Shown here piece by piece: positions 16,923-22,992 of a DNA stretch of 33,149 nt. Origin of the DNA: CAZMGG01 sp964565715 (GTDB lineage Bacteria > Planctomycetota > UBA1135 > UBA2386); assembly GCA_964565715.1 (NCBI GenBank), contig CAZMGG010000056.1, positions 1 to 33,149 of the forward strand, read 5' to 3'. Made by a program: the position numbers and the translations under genes. The notes beneath the pieces are model-generated. The model saw nothing but the letters and a program-made list of their open reading frames with translations, had not been told where the DNA came from and did no database searches. Position 1 is the stretch's first letter; each line of letters opens with the position of its first letter.

Positions 16923-17201
16923 ATGAGCCGATACGACTTGGAGTTTGTGGGCGTTCGCCTTCTCGGCTTGTACTTCATTGTCCTGGGAGTCGGATCGTTG
17001 CCAAGCCTGTTGGACTCTGGCTTCAGCACGCACTGGTGGTCGTTCAGTCTTCCGTCCGTTGTCTACCTTCTGGCGGGCCTGCTCCTGGCGCTTGGCACTC
17101 ATCGTGTTCTTGGCTGGCTGGCGATCAAGGACCGTCAAGCCAGACTGGCCAACAAGCCGCAGGAGCCGGCGAGCCGCGACCAAAGCAACCGCGAGGGTTG
17201 A
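16923..17201 (+). CDS. Cassette gene 1: small membrane protein
   Basis: A 92-residue protein with two to three hydrophobic segments (LGLYFIVLGVGSLPSLL, and SVVYLLAGLLLALGTHRVLG at about 45-64). No family is recognised. The ATG lies 71 bp after the preceding core box. The last ~18 residues (KPQEPASRDQSNREG) are encoded by the left half of the following attC, so the native C-terminus is probably the RLAN region and the tail is attC-derived. Confidence 0.65.
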   Translation: MSRYDLEFVGVRLLGLYFIVLGVGSLPSLLDSGFSTHWWSFSLPSVVYLLAGLLLALGTHRVLGWLAIKDRQARLANKPQEPASRDQSNREG

Positions 17202-17246
17202 AGCCCTCGCACGCGGCTCACGGCTCAGCAGCAAGAGACGTTAGCC
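17147..17246 (+). repeat. attC site 1
   Basis: 100 bp, bounded by GGCCAAC (17147-17153) and GTTAGCC (17240-17246), which pair with one mismatch. The internal arms GAGCCGGCGAGCCGCG and CGCGGCTCACGGCTC are complementary with one unpaired base, the extrahelical feature expected in attC. The stop codon of cassette gene 1 lies inside it. Confidence 0.8.
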
Positions 17247-17250
17247 ATTC

Positions 17251-17487
17251 ATGAGTGAAGACATGCATCGCAGAAGATCGAAGCTGCAGTTGGTGCTGTA
17301 CCCTGTCTTCATGGTCTCGTGCGCCACGGCCGCGGCCATCGGCCTCGTGATCATCTGGGGAGGCCAGCCCGGAACCTTCGTCCTGCGCGTGCTGGGCACG
17401 TCCATCGTGGTCGCTCTTGTGACGGCCTTCACGATGAGTGCCACTCGCCTTGTGGCAGGGCGCGCGCCAGAGGATGATGCTGGCTAA
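17251..17487 (+). CDS. Cassette gene 2: small two-helix membrane protein
   Basis: A 78-residue protein beginning 4 bp after the attC 1 core box. It has a basic N-terminus (MSEDMHRRRSK), two hydrophobic segments (LYPVFMVSCATAAAIGLVII and VLGTSIVVALVTAFTMSA) and a short charged tail (RAPEDDAG). The stop overlaps the left box of attC 2. No family is recognised. The two-helix hairpin and small size fit many cassette-borne membrane proteins. Confidence 0.65.
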   Translation: MSEDMHRRRSKLQLVLYPVFMVSCATAAAIGLVIIWGGQPGTFVLRVLGTSIVVALVTAFTMSATRLVAGRAPEDDAG

Positions 17488-17576
17488 CTTGCGCCGCAGT
17501 CGGCGAGCCGCGCGAGCATACCCGCAAGACCAAGTTCTCGCGCGCGGCTCGCGGCTGAGCGACACGGACGTTGGGC
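17482..17576 (+). repeat. attC site 2
   Basis: 95 bp, bounded by GGCTAAC (17482-17488) and a canonical GTTGGGC (17570-17576). The arms AGTCGGCGAGCCGCGCGAG and CTCGCGCGCGGCTCGCGGCT form an interrupted stem closely related to that of attC 1. Confidence 0.8.
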
Positions 17577-17581
17577 GCACC

Positions 17582-18094
17582 ATGTGCGGCATGCCGGACA
17601 CCAAGAGTATTGAGTCGCGTGCCTCGATTCGCACGGTAGCAGCTGCAGGGCTGGCCTGCGTCGCGCTAGGGTCGCTCCTGCTACCGTGGCATCACGACTG
17701 GCTGCCGTACAGCTTCGACAACCCGTTCTTCTTCGTGGTTCCGGTGCCGGCTCTCGAAACGTGGGCCGGTCGGGGTGTCGCAACCTTCGATGGCCTGATC
17801 CTCGTCCTGGCCTTGGCGTGCCTTCGCCAGCCCGGTGCGCCGGCCACGCCGAGGGTGCGGCTCCTGCAGTGCTGGCTTGCCGCTGGAACGATTGTCGTGT
17901 TGTGCCTCGATGGCATTTGGTGGTGCACCACGCCGAGACCGGACCTCGAGTTGCGGATGCGAGTGCTTGGGCCTCCGTTGTTCGGCTGGTGGTGGCTGCG
18001 CTGGGAGTTTGGACTCCCGGTGATGGCCAACGCTTGCCTTCTGATCCTCTGCCGTGGGCCAAGGGCGCAGGACGTACGCAGGCAGGGCGAGTAG
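17582..18094 (+). CDS. Cassette gene 3: four-helix membrane protein of unknown function
   Basis: A 170-residue protein starting 6 bp after attC 2 (an internal ATG at 17591 is an alternative). About four hydrophobic segments are visible: VAAAGLACVALGSLLLPW, FDGLILVLALACL, LAAGTIVVLCLDGIWW and FGLPVMANACLLILC. There is a Trp-rich loop, GWWWLRWEF, and a basic tail. I recognise no family. It is monocistronic in its cassette; transcription would depend on readthrough from upstream or an internal promoter. Confidence 0.65.
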   Translation: MCGMPDTKSIESRASIRTVAAAGLACVALGSLLLPWHHDWLPYSFDNPFFFVVPVPALETWAGRGVATFDGLILVLALACLRQPGAPATPRVRLLQCWLAAGTIVVLCLDGIWWCTTPRPDLELRMRVLGPPLFGWWWLRWEFGLPVMANACLLILCRGPRAQDVRRQGE

Positions 18095-18101
18095 GATGGC
18101 C

Positions 18102-18200
18102 GCCCAACCAGCCACCGAAGCCTACGAGCCGCGCGACAGGGCATCCGCGAGACCACGCTCGTCGCGCGCGACTCGCGGCTCTGCTGCAGAGCTGTTGGAC
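18102..18200 (+). repeat. attC site 3
   Basis: 99 bp, bounded by canonical GCCCAAC (18102-18108) and GTTGGAC (18194-18200). The inner arm GAGCCGCG (in CTACGAGCCGCGCGAC) pairs with CGCGGCTC. The arms are shorter than in attC 1 and 2. Confidence 0.75.
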
Positions 18201-18224
18201 GGGTCGTCGCATGGACAGGTTCGC

Positions 18225-18664
18225 ATGGACAAGAACGCGCTCTTGATCGAGCTGTCGGAGAGTGACCGGACGATGTTCGGACGTGTCGACTTCGATCAGC
18301 AGCCACCTGACCAGCAGGTCTTCTCGGCCATCTGGGAGCTGGAGAACCAGGTCAACAACGGCGGGTTGCTCAGTACTTGAGCGCGTCCGATGGAGACTCA
18401 GTCAACTCGGTGCCGCGCGCCTTGAGGACAATTGGCGCCAACGCATGTGCGGACATCGTTGAGCGCGCCCTTCGCGTCGTGTCTCCTCGCGGACTTCCAC
18501 GCGAGCAGTCGTTGCGCGAGGACTTGGTCGATCAACTCGGCCAGGATGAACGAGATGCGCTGGAGGTGCTCGATCAGGAATTCTTGGCCTACCCCGACAA
18601 CCTCACCGACCTTCTCTTCGCCTTCGTTCGGGCGCACGCGCATGTGTTCGGTCGAGTCGAGTAG
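18225..18664 (+). pseudogene. Cassette gene 4a: DUF4375 protein with single-base frameshift
   Basis: The first frame (18225-18380) reads MDKNALLIELSESD... and reaches the DUF4375 (DMP19) hallmark WELENQVNNGG, then stops within five codons. The second frame resumes at 18371 with QYLSASDGDSV, the expected continuation (family pattern NNGGFxQYFxN), and runs to 18664 (FVRAHAHVFGRVE). Between them GGG TTG CT CAG TAC lacks one base at about 18369-18370. The reconstructed protein of about 146 residues has the normal DUF4375 length. Either the gene is recently broken or the assembly has a one-base error; no homopolymer explains it. It shares a cassette with the next gene, since no attC lies between them. 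Confidence 0.75.
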
Positions 18665-18674
18665 TAGCTCCCCG

Positions 18675-19067
18675 ATGAGTTTGCCCTGCCCAGCATGCGG
18701 TTTCGTGACGGTGCCGGACTCGCACTTCGGCAGCTACAACATCTGCAGAGTTTGCGGGGGGGAGGACGACGGTTGCCAGCTGGCCAACCCGGCTTGTGGC
18801 GGAGGCGCCAACGCCGAGTCCCTCATCGATGCTCAGGCCAGGGCCCTGGTCGACCTCCCGATGGGCAGCGCCGAGCCGGGCGGTTCTTCAAGAGACCCGT
18901 CGTGGAGGCCTCTGTCGGCTGAAGAGATTGAGATCGCCCTCCAAGAGCGCGCAGAGAATTACTGGAGAAACAGGGCCGTGGTGGAGGCGTCGGGTGCGTA
19001 CTGGACTAGCCTGTCCAACGCGCCGCAGGAGCCGGCGAGCCGCGACAAGAACAACCGCGAGAGCTGA
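18675..19067 (+). CDS. Cassette gene 4b: CPCC-type cysteine-rich protein
   Basis: A 130-residue protein. Residues 1-50 carry CPACGFVTVP, GSYNICRVCGGEDDG and a later NPACGGGAN. This is the pattern of the cysteine-rich CPCC family (CPCCG ... GSYEICPVCxWEDDG), a zinc-ribbon-like domain of unknown role common in mobile and polymorphic contexts. The ATG at 18675 sits 10 bp after the DUF4375 frame ends; the frame is open further upstream but the Cys motif fixes the start here. The last residues (APQEPASRDKNNRES) are encoded by attC 4 and nearly repeat the tail of cassette gene 1. Confidence 0.75.
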   Translation: MSLPCPACGFVTVPDSHFGSYNICRVCGGEDDGCQLANPACGGGANAESLIDAQARALVDLPMGSAEPGGSSRDPSWRPLSAEEIEIALQERAENYWRNRAVVEASGAYWTSLSNAPQEPASRDKNNRES

Positions 19068-19110
19068 TGCCCGCGCACGCGGCCGCGGTGAACGGCAAGA
19101 GACGCTGGAC
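19013..19110 (+). repeat. attC site 4 with damaged right core box
   Basis: 98 bp. The left box GTCCAAC (19013-19019) is canonical and the left arm GCAGGAGCCGGCGAGCCGCG is identical to that of attC 1. The right box reads GCTGGAC (19104-19110), where GTT has become GCT at the recombination triplet, and the right arm CGCGGCCGCGGTG pairs poorly. The site is probably inactive, which would lock the two neighbouring cassettes together. Confidence 0.7.
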
Positions 19111-19150
19111 GGCCGTCACCCTCAGGCGACAATCCGCAGAAAGGAACATC

Positions 19151-19795
19151 GTGGCTCTCCCACTGACCGTTGACGTTGGATTGATGCGCCGCCCATGGGC
19201 CAACTGGGCGTTGATCGGCATCACGGCCATCTCATTCCTCTTGACGACGCGTGTCGGCTTCCTCGAACGCGGCGGCGACAACCCCCTTGTTCTGCATGGC
19301 TTGGGGCCAGGGATCGTCGGTCACGTTCTTCTCCACGCTCATGTCCTGCATCTGCTCGGCAACATGGCCTTCCTCTGGGTCTTCGGCAATGCGGTGTGCG
19401 CGCGAGTCGGATCCCTCGGTTACTTGGCGTGCTACGCAGGCTTCGCCGTCATTGCGGCGTTCGCCCACTTGGTCGTATCTGGCGGGCGCGCAGTCGGAGC
19501 GAGCGGTGCCATCAACGGTGTCGTCGGCATGTTCCTCGTGTTCCATCCAAAGGACTACTTCACTTTCGGCATCGTCGAACTCGGTCGGATCAGGTCCCTC
19601 CCAGCCTGGATCTTGGTCGCCTTCTGGGCCCTTCTGGACGCCGTCGGACTGCTCTCAGGTGAGACCGGTACAGCATACGCGGCCCATCTTGGGGGCCTTG
19701 CCGGAGGGGTTGTGTTGGCCATCATCCTCCTCAAGACTGAGGCCGTTGACGATGGTCCTGGCGCCACACTACTTGACCTCTACTGGCGACGGTGA
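19151..19795 (+). CDS. Cassette gene 5: rhomboid-family intramembrane serine protease
   Basis: A 214-residue protein with six predicted transmembrane helices. It carries the rhomboid signature: HLLGN in helix 2 (H67, N71), GASGA in helix 4 with the catalytic Ser118 (GxSG), and the His179 dyad partner in AAHLGG of helix 6. Rhomboids cleave transmembrane substrates within the bilayer; the substrate here is unknown. GTG at 19151 is preferred because AAGGA lies 5 nt upstream and the family N-terminus begins there. An ATG at 19067 would start inside attC 4. A complete rhomboid inside a cassette is unusual. Confidence 0.85.
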   Translation: MALPLTVDVGLMRRPWANWALIGITAISFLLTTRVGFLERGGDNPLVLHGLGPGIVGHVLLHAHVLHLLGNMAFLWVFGNAVCARVGSLGYLACYAGFAVIAAFAHLVVSGGRAVGASGAINGVVGMFLVFHPKDYFTFGIVELGRIRSLPAWILVAFWALLDAVGLLSGETGTAYAAHLGGLAGGVVLAIILLKTEAVDDGPGATLLDLYWRR

Positions 19796-19851
19796 GGGCT
19801 GGTGCAGGGGGCACGCGATTGGAGGAGCAGGCGGCGCCAACCATCATCGCC

Positions 19852-19963
19852 GTCCAACTTGGCGCTGCAGCAGCCGAGCCGCTAGGTGCTAGGGCCAAGG
19901 AACCCAGAGGGCGAGGATGCTCCTCTACGCGCGGCTCACTGCTGAGCGCCACAGACGTTGGGC
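19852..19963 (+). repeat. attC site 5
   Basis: 112 bp, bounded by canonical GTCCAAC (19852-19858) and GTTGGGC (19957-19963). The arms GGCGCTGCAGCAGCCGAGCC and GGCTCACTGCTGAGCGCC form a long stem interrupted by small bulges. Confidence 0.8.
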
Positions 19964-19969
19964 CTACGA

Positions 19970-20167
19970 GTGACTGCCGCTGACCGACAACGGATGCGAA
20001 CGGAAGCCCTTGGCCTGACGGAGCAGTTGCTCGACTCTCTCGGCGGAGTCGGTCCTTCGCTGCCGTGCCTTGCTGAGGCTGTTGCGGCCGTTGGACGTCG
20101 ACTTGGAGCCGCGCTTGAGTCCAACCCGGTTGATCCGCGCAGAGCCGACGCCCCTTCCCTTCGGTGA
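19970..20167 (+). CDS. Cassette gene 6a: short hypothetical protein
   Basis: A 65-residue frame starting with GTG 6 bp after the attC 5 core box and ending in a GTGA overlap with the next gene. The product (VTAADRQRMRTEALGLTEQL...) is predicted helical in its first half, with no recognised domain. Position and overlap are the only support; it may be a translational leader for the propeller gene rather than a functional protein. Confidence 0.4.
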   Translation: MTAADRQRMRTEALGLTEQLLDSLGGVGPSLPCLAEAVAAVGRRLGAALESNPVDPRRADAPSLR

Positions 20168-20877
20168 ACCTCGTGACAATCCATCAGATGCACGGTGTCC
20201 TGGCAGCAGTCGTCGTGCTGACCCTTCTGCCGACAGCCTCCTGCACGCCGAAGAGCGACGCGCTGCGCCCGGAGCGGAACCATGGCACCGTCCGTCCGCC
20301 TGCACTGCTGCGGTTCGAGACCGTGCGCTCCATGCTCGAGGACAGCAAGGGCAACTACTGGTTCGGCAGTTGGAAGGAGGGTGTCTGCCGCTTCGACGGC
20401 AAGACCCTCACCTACTTCACCGTGGAAGACGGGCTGAGCGACAACCAGATCCGATCGATCCATGAGGATCGGAACGGGGTCGTGTGGTTCGAGGGCGGCC
20501 TCGGGATCAGCGGCTTCGACGGGCAGAAGTTCATCGCCCCCGCCAGCAGGAGCCACGCCGCCAAGGATGATTGGAAGGTGGCGCCTGGAGACCTGTGGTT
20601 CAAGGAGGATGGGCCGGCCGGGGCGACCGATCTGGAAGTGCAGCCGGGTGTCTATCGCTACGACGGCAGGAGCTTCACCTATCTGGCGTACCCTCTCCCC
20701 CTGGATCGCGGCCCCGTCAGTGCCTATGCCACCACTGGGATTGCCAGAGGGAGCAGCGGACGACTCTGGTTCGCGACATACAGCGCGGTGTTCGGGCCAG
20801 CCACAGCAGCCGGCGAGCCGCGACCATGGCGGCCACAGGACATGCGGGCAAGGGGTGAGGATGTCGCACTTGCTTAA
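20164..20877 (+). CDS. Cassette gene 6b: propeller-repeat (Reg_prop-like) lipoprotein, 3'-truncated
   Basis: A 237-residue protein with a signal peptide and a lipobox-like TASC (Cys27). Repeats of the two-component-regulator propeller type follow: MLEDSKGNYWFGSWKEGVCR, SIHEDRNGVVWFEGGLGI, and a final SSGRLWFATYSAVFG. Such repeats form beta-propeller blades in sensor ectodomains and in stand-alone secreted proteins. Only three or four blades are present and the last breaks off at an attC-like left half-site (20795-20825); the terminal ~40 residues are read through that remnant. The protein is therefore probably truncated by a recombination event. GTG 20164 overlaps the upstream stop; ATG 20188 is an alternative start. 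Confidence 0.65.
   Translation: MNLVTIHQMHGVLAAVVVLTLLPTASCTPKSDALRPERNHGTVRPPALLRFETVRSMLEDSKGNYWFGSWKEGVCRFDGKTLTYFTVEDGLSDNQIRSIHEDRNGVVWFEGGLGISGFDGQKFIAPASRSHAAKDDWKVAPGDLWFKEDGPAGATDLEVQPGVYRYDGRSFTYLAYPLPLDRGPVSAYATTGIARGSSGRLWFATYSAVFGPATAAGEPRPWRPQDMRARGEDVALA
20795..20825 (+). repeat. attC left half-site remnant
   Basis: GGCCAGC (one base off the GGCCAAC box of attC 1) is followed by CAGCCGGCGAGCCGCGACC, nearly identical to the left arm of attC 1 and attC 4. No matching right arm or GTT box occurs within 200 bp, so only half of a site remains. Confidence 0.6.
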
Positions 20878-21115
20878 GCACCTGACCCTGATCGCGGTCG
20901 TGGCGGCTGCCGCGTCGTTGATCGGCCTCGCCCTGTTCTGGTTGACGGGCTCGAGACGCACGTCCGCCGTGGTTGCTGCGGTCACCAGTTCCCTGGCGGT
21001 ACTCCTCGGCAGCCGGCGAATCTCCTCGGACCGGTCCGGCGTCGAGCGGACCACCCGCACGCGGCTTGCGGCTGCGCAGTCCCTCGAACACGCAGTTGGC
21101 CCAACAAGGCCCTGA
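20861..21115 (+). CDS. Cassette gene 7: small two-helix membrane protein
   Basis: An 84-residue protein preceded by GGGGTGAGG. Two hydrophobic segments (LTLIAVVAAAASLIGLALFW and TSAVVAAVTSSLAVLLG) are joined by a short basic loop (TGSRR). The C-terminal third (SDRSGVERTTRTRLAAAQ...) is read through the decayed attC at 21009-21101. The frame overlaps the end of the truncated propeller gene. No family is recognised. Confidence 0.55.
   Translation: MSHLLKHLTLIAVVAAAASLIGLALFWLTGSRRTSAVVAAVTSSLAVLLGSRRISSDRSGVERTTRTRLAAAQSLEHAVGPTRP
21009..21101 (+). repeat. Decayed attC site 6
   Basis: The right side is well preserved: the arm CGCGGCTTGCGGCTGCGCAG is followed by the box GTTGGCC (21095-21101). 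The left arm is reduced to GCAGCCGGCGAA (21009-21020) and no RYYYAAC box is found in front of it. A GCCCAAC (21099-21105) directly overlaps the right box, possibly the left box of a lost neighbouring site. Confidence 0.55.
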
Positions 21116-21116
21116 G

Positions 21117-21845
21117 ATGCCGCCGACGCTTGTGCTGCTCCCGGGGCTGGATGGCACAGGTCGGTTGTTCGGCAGGGTTGGAGAATGCCTGCGGGATCGG
21201 TTTCCCATCTCATCAGTCGCCTATCCGACCGACAGATGCAGCTCTCGTTCCGAATTGCGCAGCATGCTCGATGCAGCGCTGCCACCGGATGGAGACTACG
21301 TCCTGGTGGCGGAGTCCTACTCCGGACCGCTGGCGATCGAGCATTCCGCTGCCAGACCCGGACGGCTGAAGGCCTTGGTCCTCGTGGCTTCATTCGCGGC
21401 GAACCCCCTGCCTCGCGGCCTTCGCTGGCTCCGCATCTTCGCCGGAGTCGCGCGCATCCGCCTTCCTGGAATCCTCGTCCGGCTCCTTCTCGTCGGTGCT
21501 CAGGCTCCGTCCGCGCTCGTGCGGGAGGTGAGCACTGCGGTCAACTCCGTGAGGCCTGATGTTCTTGTTGATCGGCTGCGACAGGTCTTCGGCGTGGACG
21601 CCCGGGCACAGCTCCCGTCGATCGCCGTGCCCGTTCTCTACCTCCGTGGCCAGGCGGACCGTCTCGTGGCCGCCCGCGGCCTTGCACAGTGCGCCGGCCG
21701 GATCGCTCGACTCACGGTCGAGGTCATCGACGGCCCGCATCTTCTGCTGCAGGCTCGCCCCAGGGAGTCTGCTGAGGCCATCGCACGTTTTCTCTCCGAG
21801 CAGCTTCAGACGATAGAATGCCAGCCAACTCGCCAGCGGATCTGA
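21117..21845 (+). CDS. Cassette gene 8: alpha/beta hydrolase
   Basis: A 242-residue alpha/beta-hydrolase-fold protein. The oxyanion-loop motif LLPGLDGTG lies at 7-15, the nucleophile elbow AESYSGPLA has Ser67 (with Ala and Ser replacing the usual flanking glycines), VLYLRGQADRLV carries the acid, and GPHLLLQA the catalytic His. The family includes esterases and acyl hydrolases; the substrate is not predictable. The ATG is 15 bp after the decayed attC box, consistent with cassette origin. It is the most housekeeping-like gene of the array. Confidence 0.75.
   Translation: MPPTLVLLPGLDGTGRLFGRVGECLRDRFPISSVAYPTDRCSSRSELRSMLDAALPPDGDYVLVAESYSGPLAIEHSAARPGRLKALVLVASFAANPLPRGLRWLRIFAGVARIRLPGILVRLLLVGAQAPSALVREVSTAVNSVRPDVLVDRLRQVFGVDARAQLPSIAVPVLYLRGQADRLVAARGLAQCAGRIARLTVEVIDGPHLLLQARPRESAEAIARFLSEQLQTIECQPTRQRI
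21823..21829 (+). repeat. Possible attC left box remnant at array end
   Basis: AGCCAAC near the end of the hydrolase gene matches the position expected for an attC left box and resembles GGCCAAC of attC 1. No right arm or GTT box follows within 100 bp, so the right end of the array appears to be deleted here. Weak evidence by itself. Confidence 0.3.
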
Positions 21846-21897
21846 CAGGCCGATGGCCCGCCTCGACAACATGCCTGCTGGCATGCCGACGTGACAC

Positions 21898-22365
21898 ATC
21901 GCCGGACCCAAGGGCGAGCACGACTGGATCGTGACGGATCCGGACATCGACTTCCGCGCGCTGATGGGTTCCTTCGACACGCTCCTGCTGGGCCGCAGGA
22001 CCTACGAGGCCATGCGCGGACACGGCGGCGGCAGGATGCCAGGCATGAGCTCCTACGTGTTCTCGCGCACGCTCCGGCAGGAGGACTGCCCCGGCGTCAC
22101 CCTTTCGCATGACCCCCAGGCGACGGTCGCGGCGCTCAAGACGGCGGGAGGACGCGACATCTGGCTCTTCGGCGGCGGCGAACTGCTCCGCAGCCTGCTC
22201 GAACTCCGCCTCGTCGATTCCATCGAGCTCGCCGTGGTTCCGGTGCTGCTCGGCGATGGGATCCCGCTCGCGCCGAACCTCAGCAGACACACCCGGCTCA
22301 GGCTCACGGGTCACAGGATCTTCCCCAAGACCGGCATCGTGTCGCTCGAGTACGCACCCGCATGA
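21898..22365 (+). pseudogene. 5'-truncated dihydrofolate reductase/RibD C-terminal-domain gene
   Basis: The frame opens in mid-domain with IAGPKGEHDWI, which in this family follows the first beta-strand (SLDGFIAGPxGExDW). It continues with LLLGRRTYEAMRG, IWLFGGGELLRSLLELRLVD and VPVLLGDGIPL, the typical NADPH-binding and core motifs of the RibD_C/DHFR-like family. About 15-20 N-terminal residues including the start are missing and replaced by unrelated sequence with a TGA just before. A GTG at 21931 could start a shorter product lacking strand 1, which would probably not fold normally. The break lies just beyond the last cassette, so it may mark a deletion junction. Confidence 0.75.
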
Positions 22366-22378
22366 CCGCGCCATCCCC

Positions 22379-22992
22379 ATGCTCTCCCACGGCGTGAATG
22401 TCCCGCTGCCGAACCACCGCGTCCAGTTCACCCTCTTCGTGCCGCCATCGTGCAGCGCCAGCCTGGAAGCGTTGCGCGACAGGTGGATCCGGTGCAGGCC
22501 TCGCTGATCGCCGCGCACGTCACCCTCTGCCGCGAAGACGAGATCACGAGCCGGGACATCGATGCCTTCCTCCAGCGCGCGCGGGACTGGCCCTACGGCC
22601 CATTGCACCTGACCTTCGGCCCGCCCGAGAGCTTCCTCGGGCATGGCGTGATGCTGCCCAGCGAACACGGTGTCGAGCAGTTCCAGCTCCTGCGGCAATG
22701 GCTGCTGCAGCGTCCGGACGCGCGGGTGCATCGGCCTCACCTCACGCTGGCACATCCGAGGAATCCACGGGCGTCGGACAACACCGTGGATGCCCTGGCG
22801 CAGGCGCCGCGGCGCCTCGACGTGAGGTTCTCGTCCGTGACAATCATCCAACAGACGGGAAGCGAACCCTGGCGCGTGGTCCGGGAGGCATCGCTCGGCG
22901 GCGACACCGACGACGCCGGTCACACCAGCCGCGGCACGAGTTCCGTTCCCCAGGGAATGAAGCCGAACAGCCGGCGACGACGCTCCTCGTAG
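22379..22992 (+). pseudogene. 2'-5' RNA ligase-like (LigT/2H) protein with frameshift
   Basis: Frame one (22379-22507) gives VQFTLFVPPSCSASLEALRDRW. Frame two then gives DPVQASLIAAHVTLCREDE and, later, RPHLTLAHPRNP. The two HxT motifs, HVT and HLT, define the 2H phosphoesterase/2'-5' RNA ligase superfamily. Joining needs one extra G in the run at 22485-22486 (TGG-AT to TGG-GAT), so a base is missing. A sequencing deletion in the G-run or a genuine frameshift would both fit. The last ~70 bp overlap the convergent gene, and the natural C-terminus is probably near REASLGG. Confidence 0.75.

Larger units (their letters stand above)
16744..21829 (+). mobile_element. Integron gene-cassette array without integrase (CALIN)
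   Basis: Eight or so short genes, all on the plus strand, are separated by related imperfect palindromes ending in GTTRRRY-type boxes at 16845, 17240, 17570, 18194, 19104 (mutated), 19957 and 21095. Start codons mostly follow the box by 10-80 bp, and stop codons often fall inside the next palindrome, which is the standard cassette layout. Cassette lengths are 395, 330, 624, 910, 853 and 1138 bp. Coding style is less uniform and less GC-extreme than the flanks. No tyrosine recombinase of the IntI type is present in the window, so this is either the distal part of a chromosomal integron or an orphan attC cluster. The right end (after about 21100) has only half-sites. Confidence 0.8.

Noticed and set aside
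18054..18224. A longer N-terminus for the DUF4375 gene starting before attC 3's right box
   Set aside because: It would translate the attC palindrome; the family N-terminus and the cassette boundary place the start at 18225.
16744..21101. CRISPR array
   Set aside because: The repeats are ~100 bp, palindromic, imperfect and spaced by 330-1140 bp containing genes; no short direct repeats with unique 30-40 bp spacers and no cas genes.
20861..21115. Holin or toxin of a toxin-antitoxin pair
   Set aside because: Two hydrophobic segments alone do not support it and no partner gene is recognisable.
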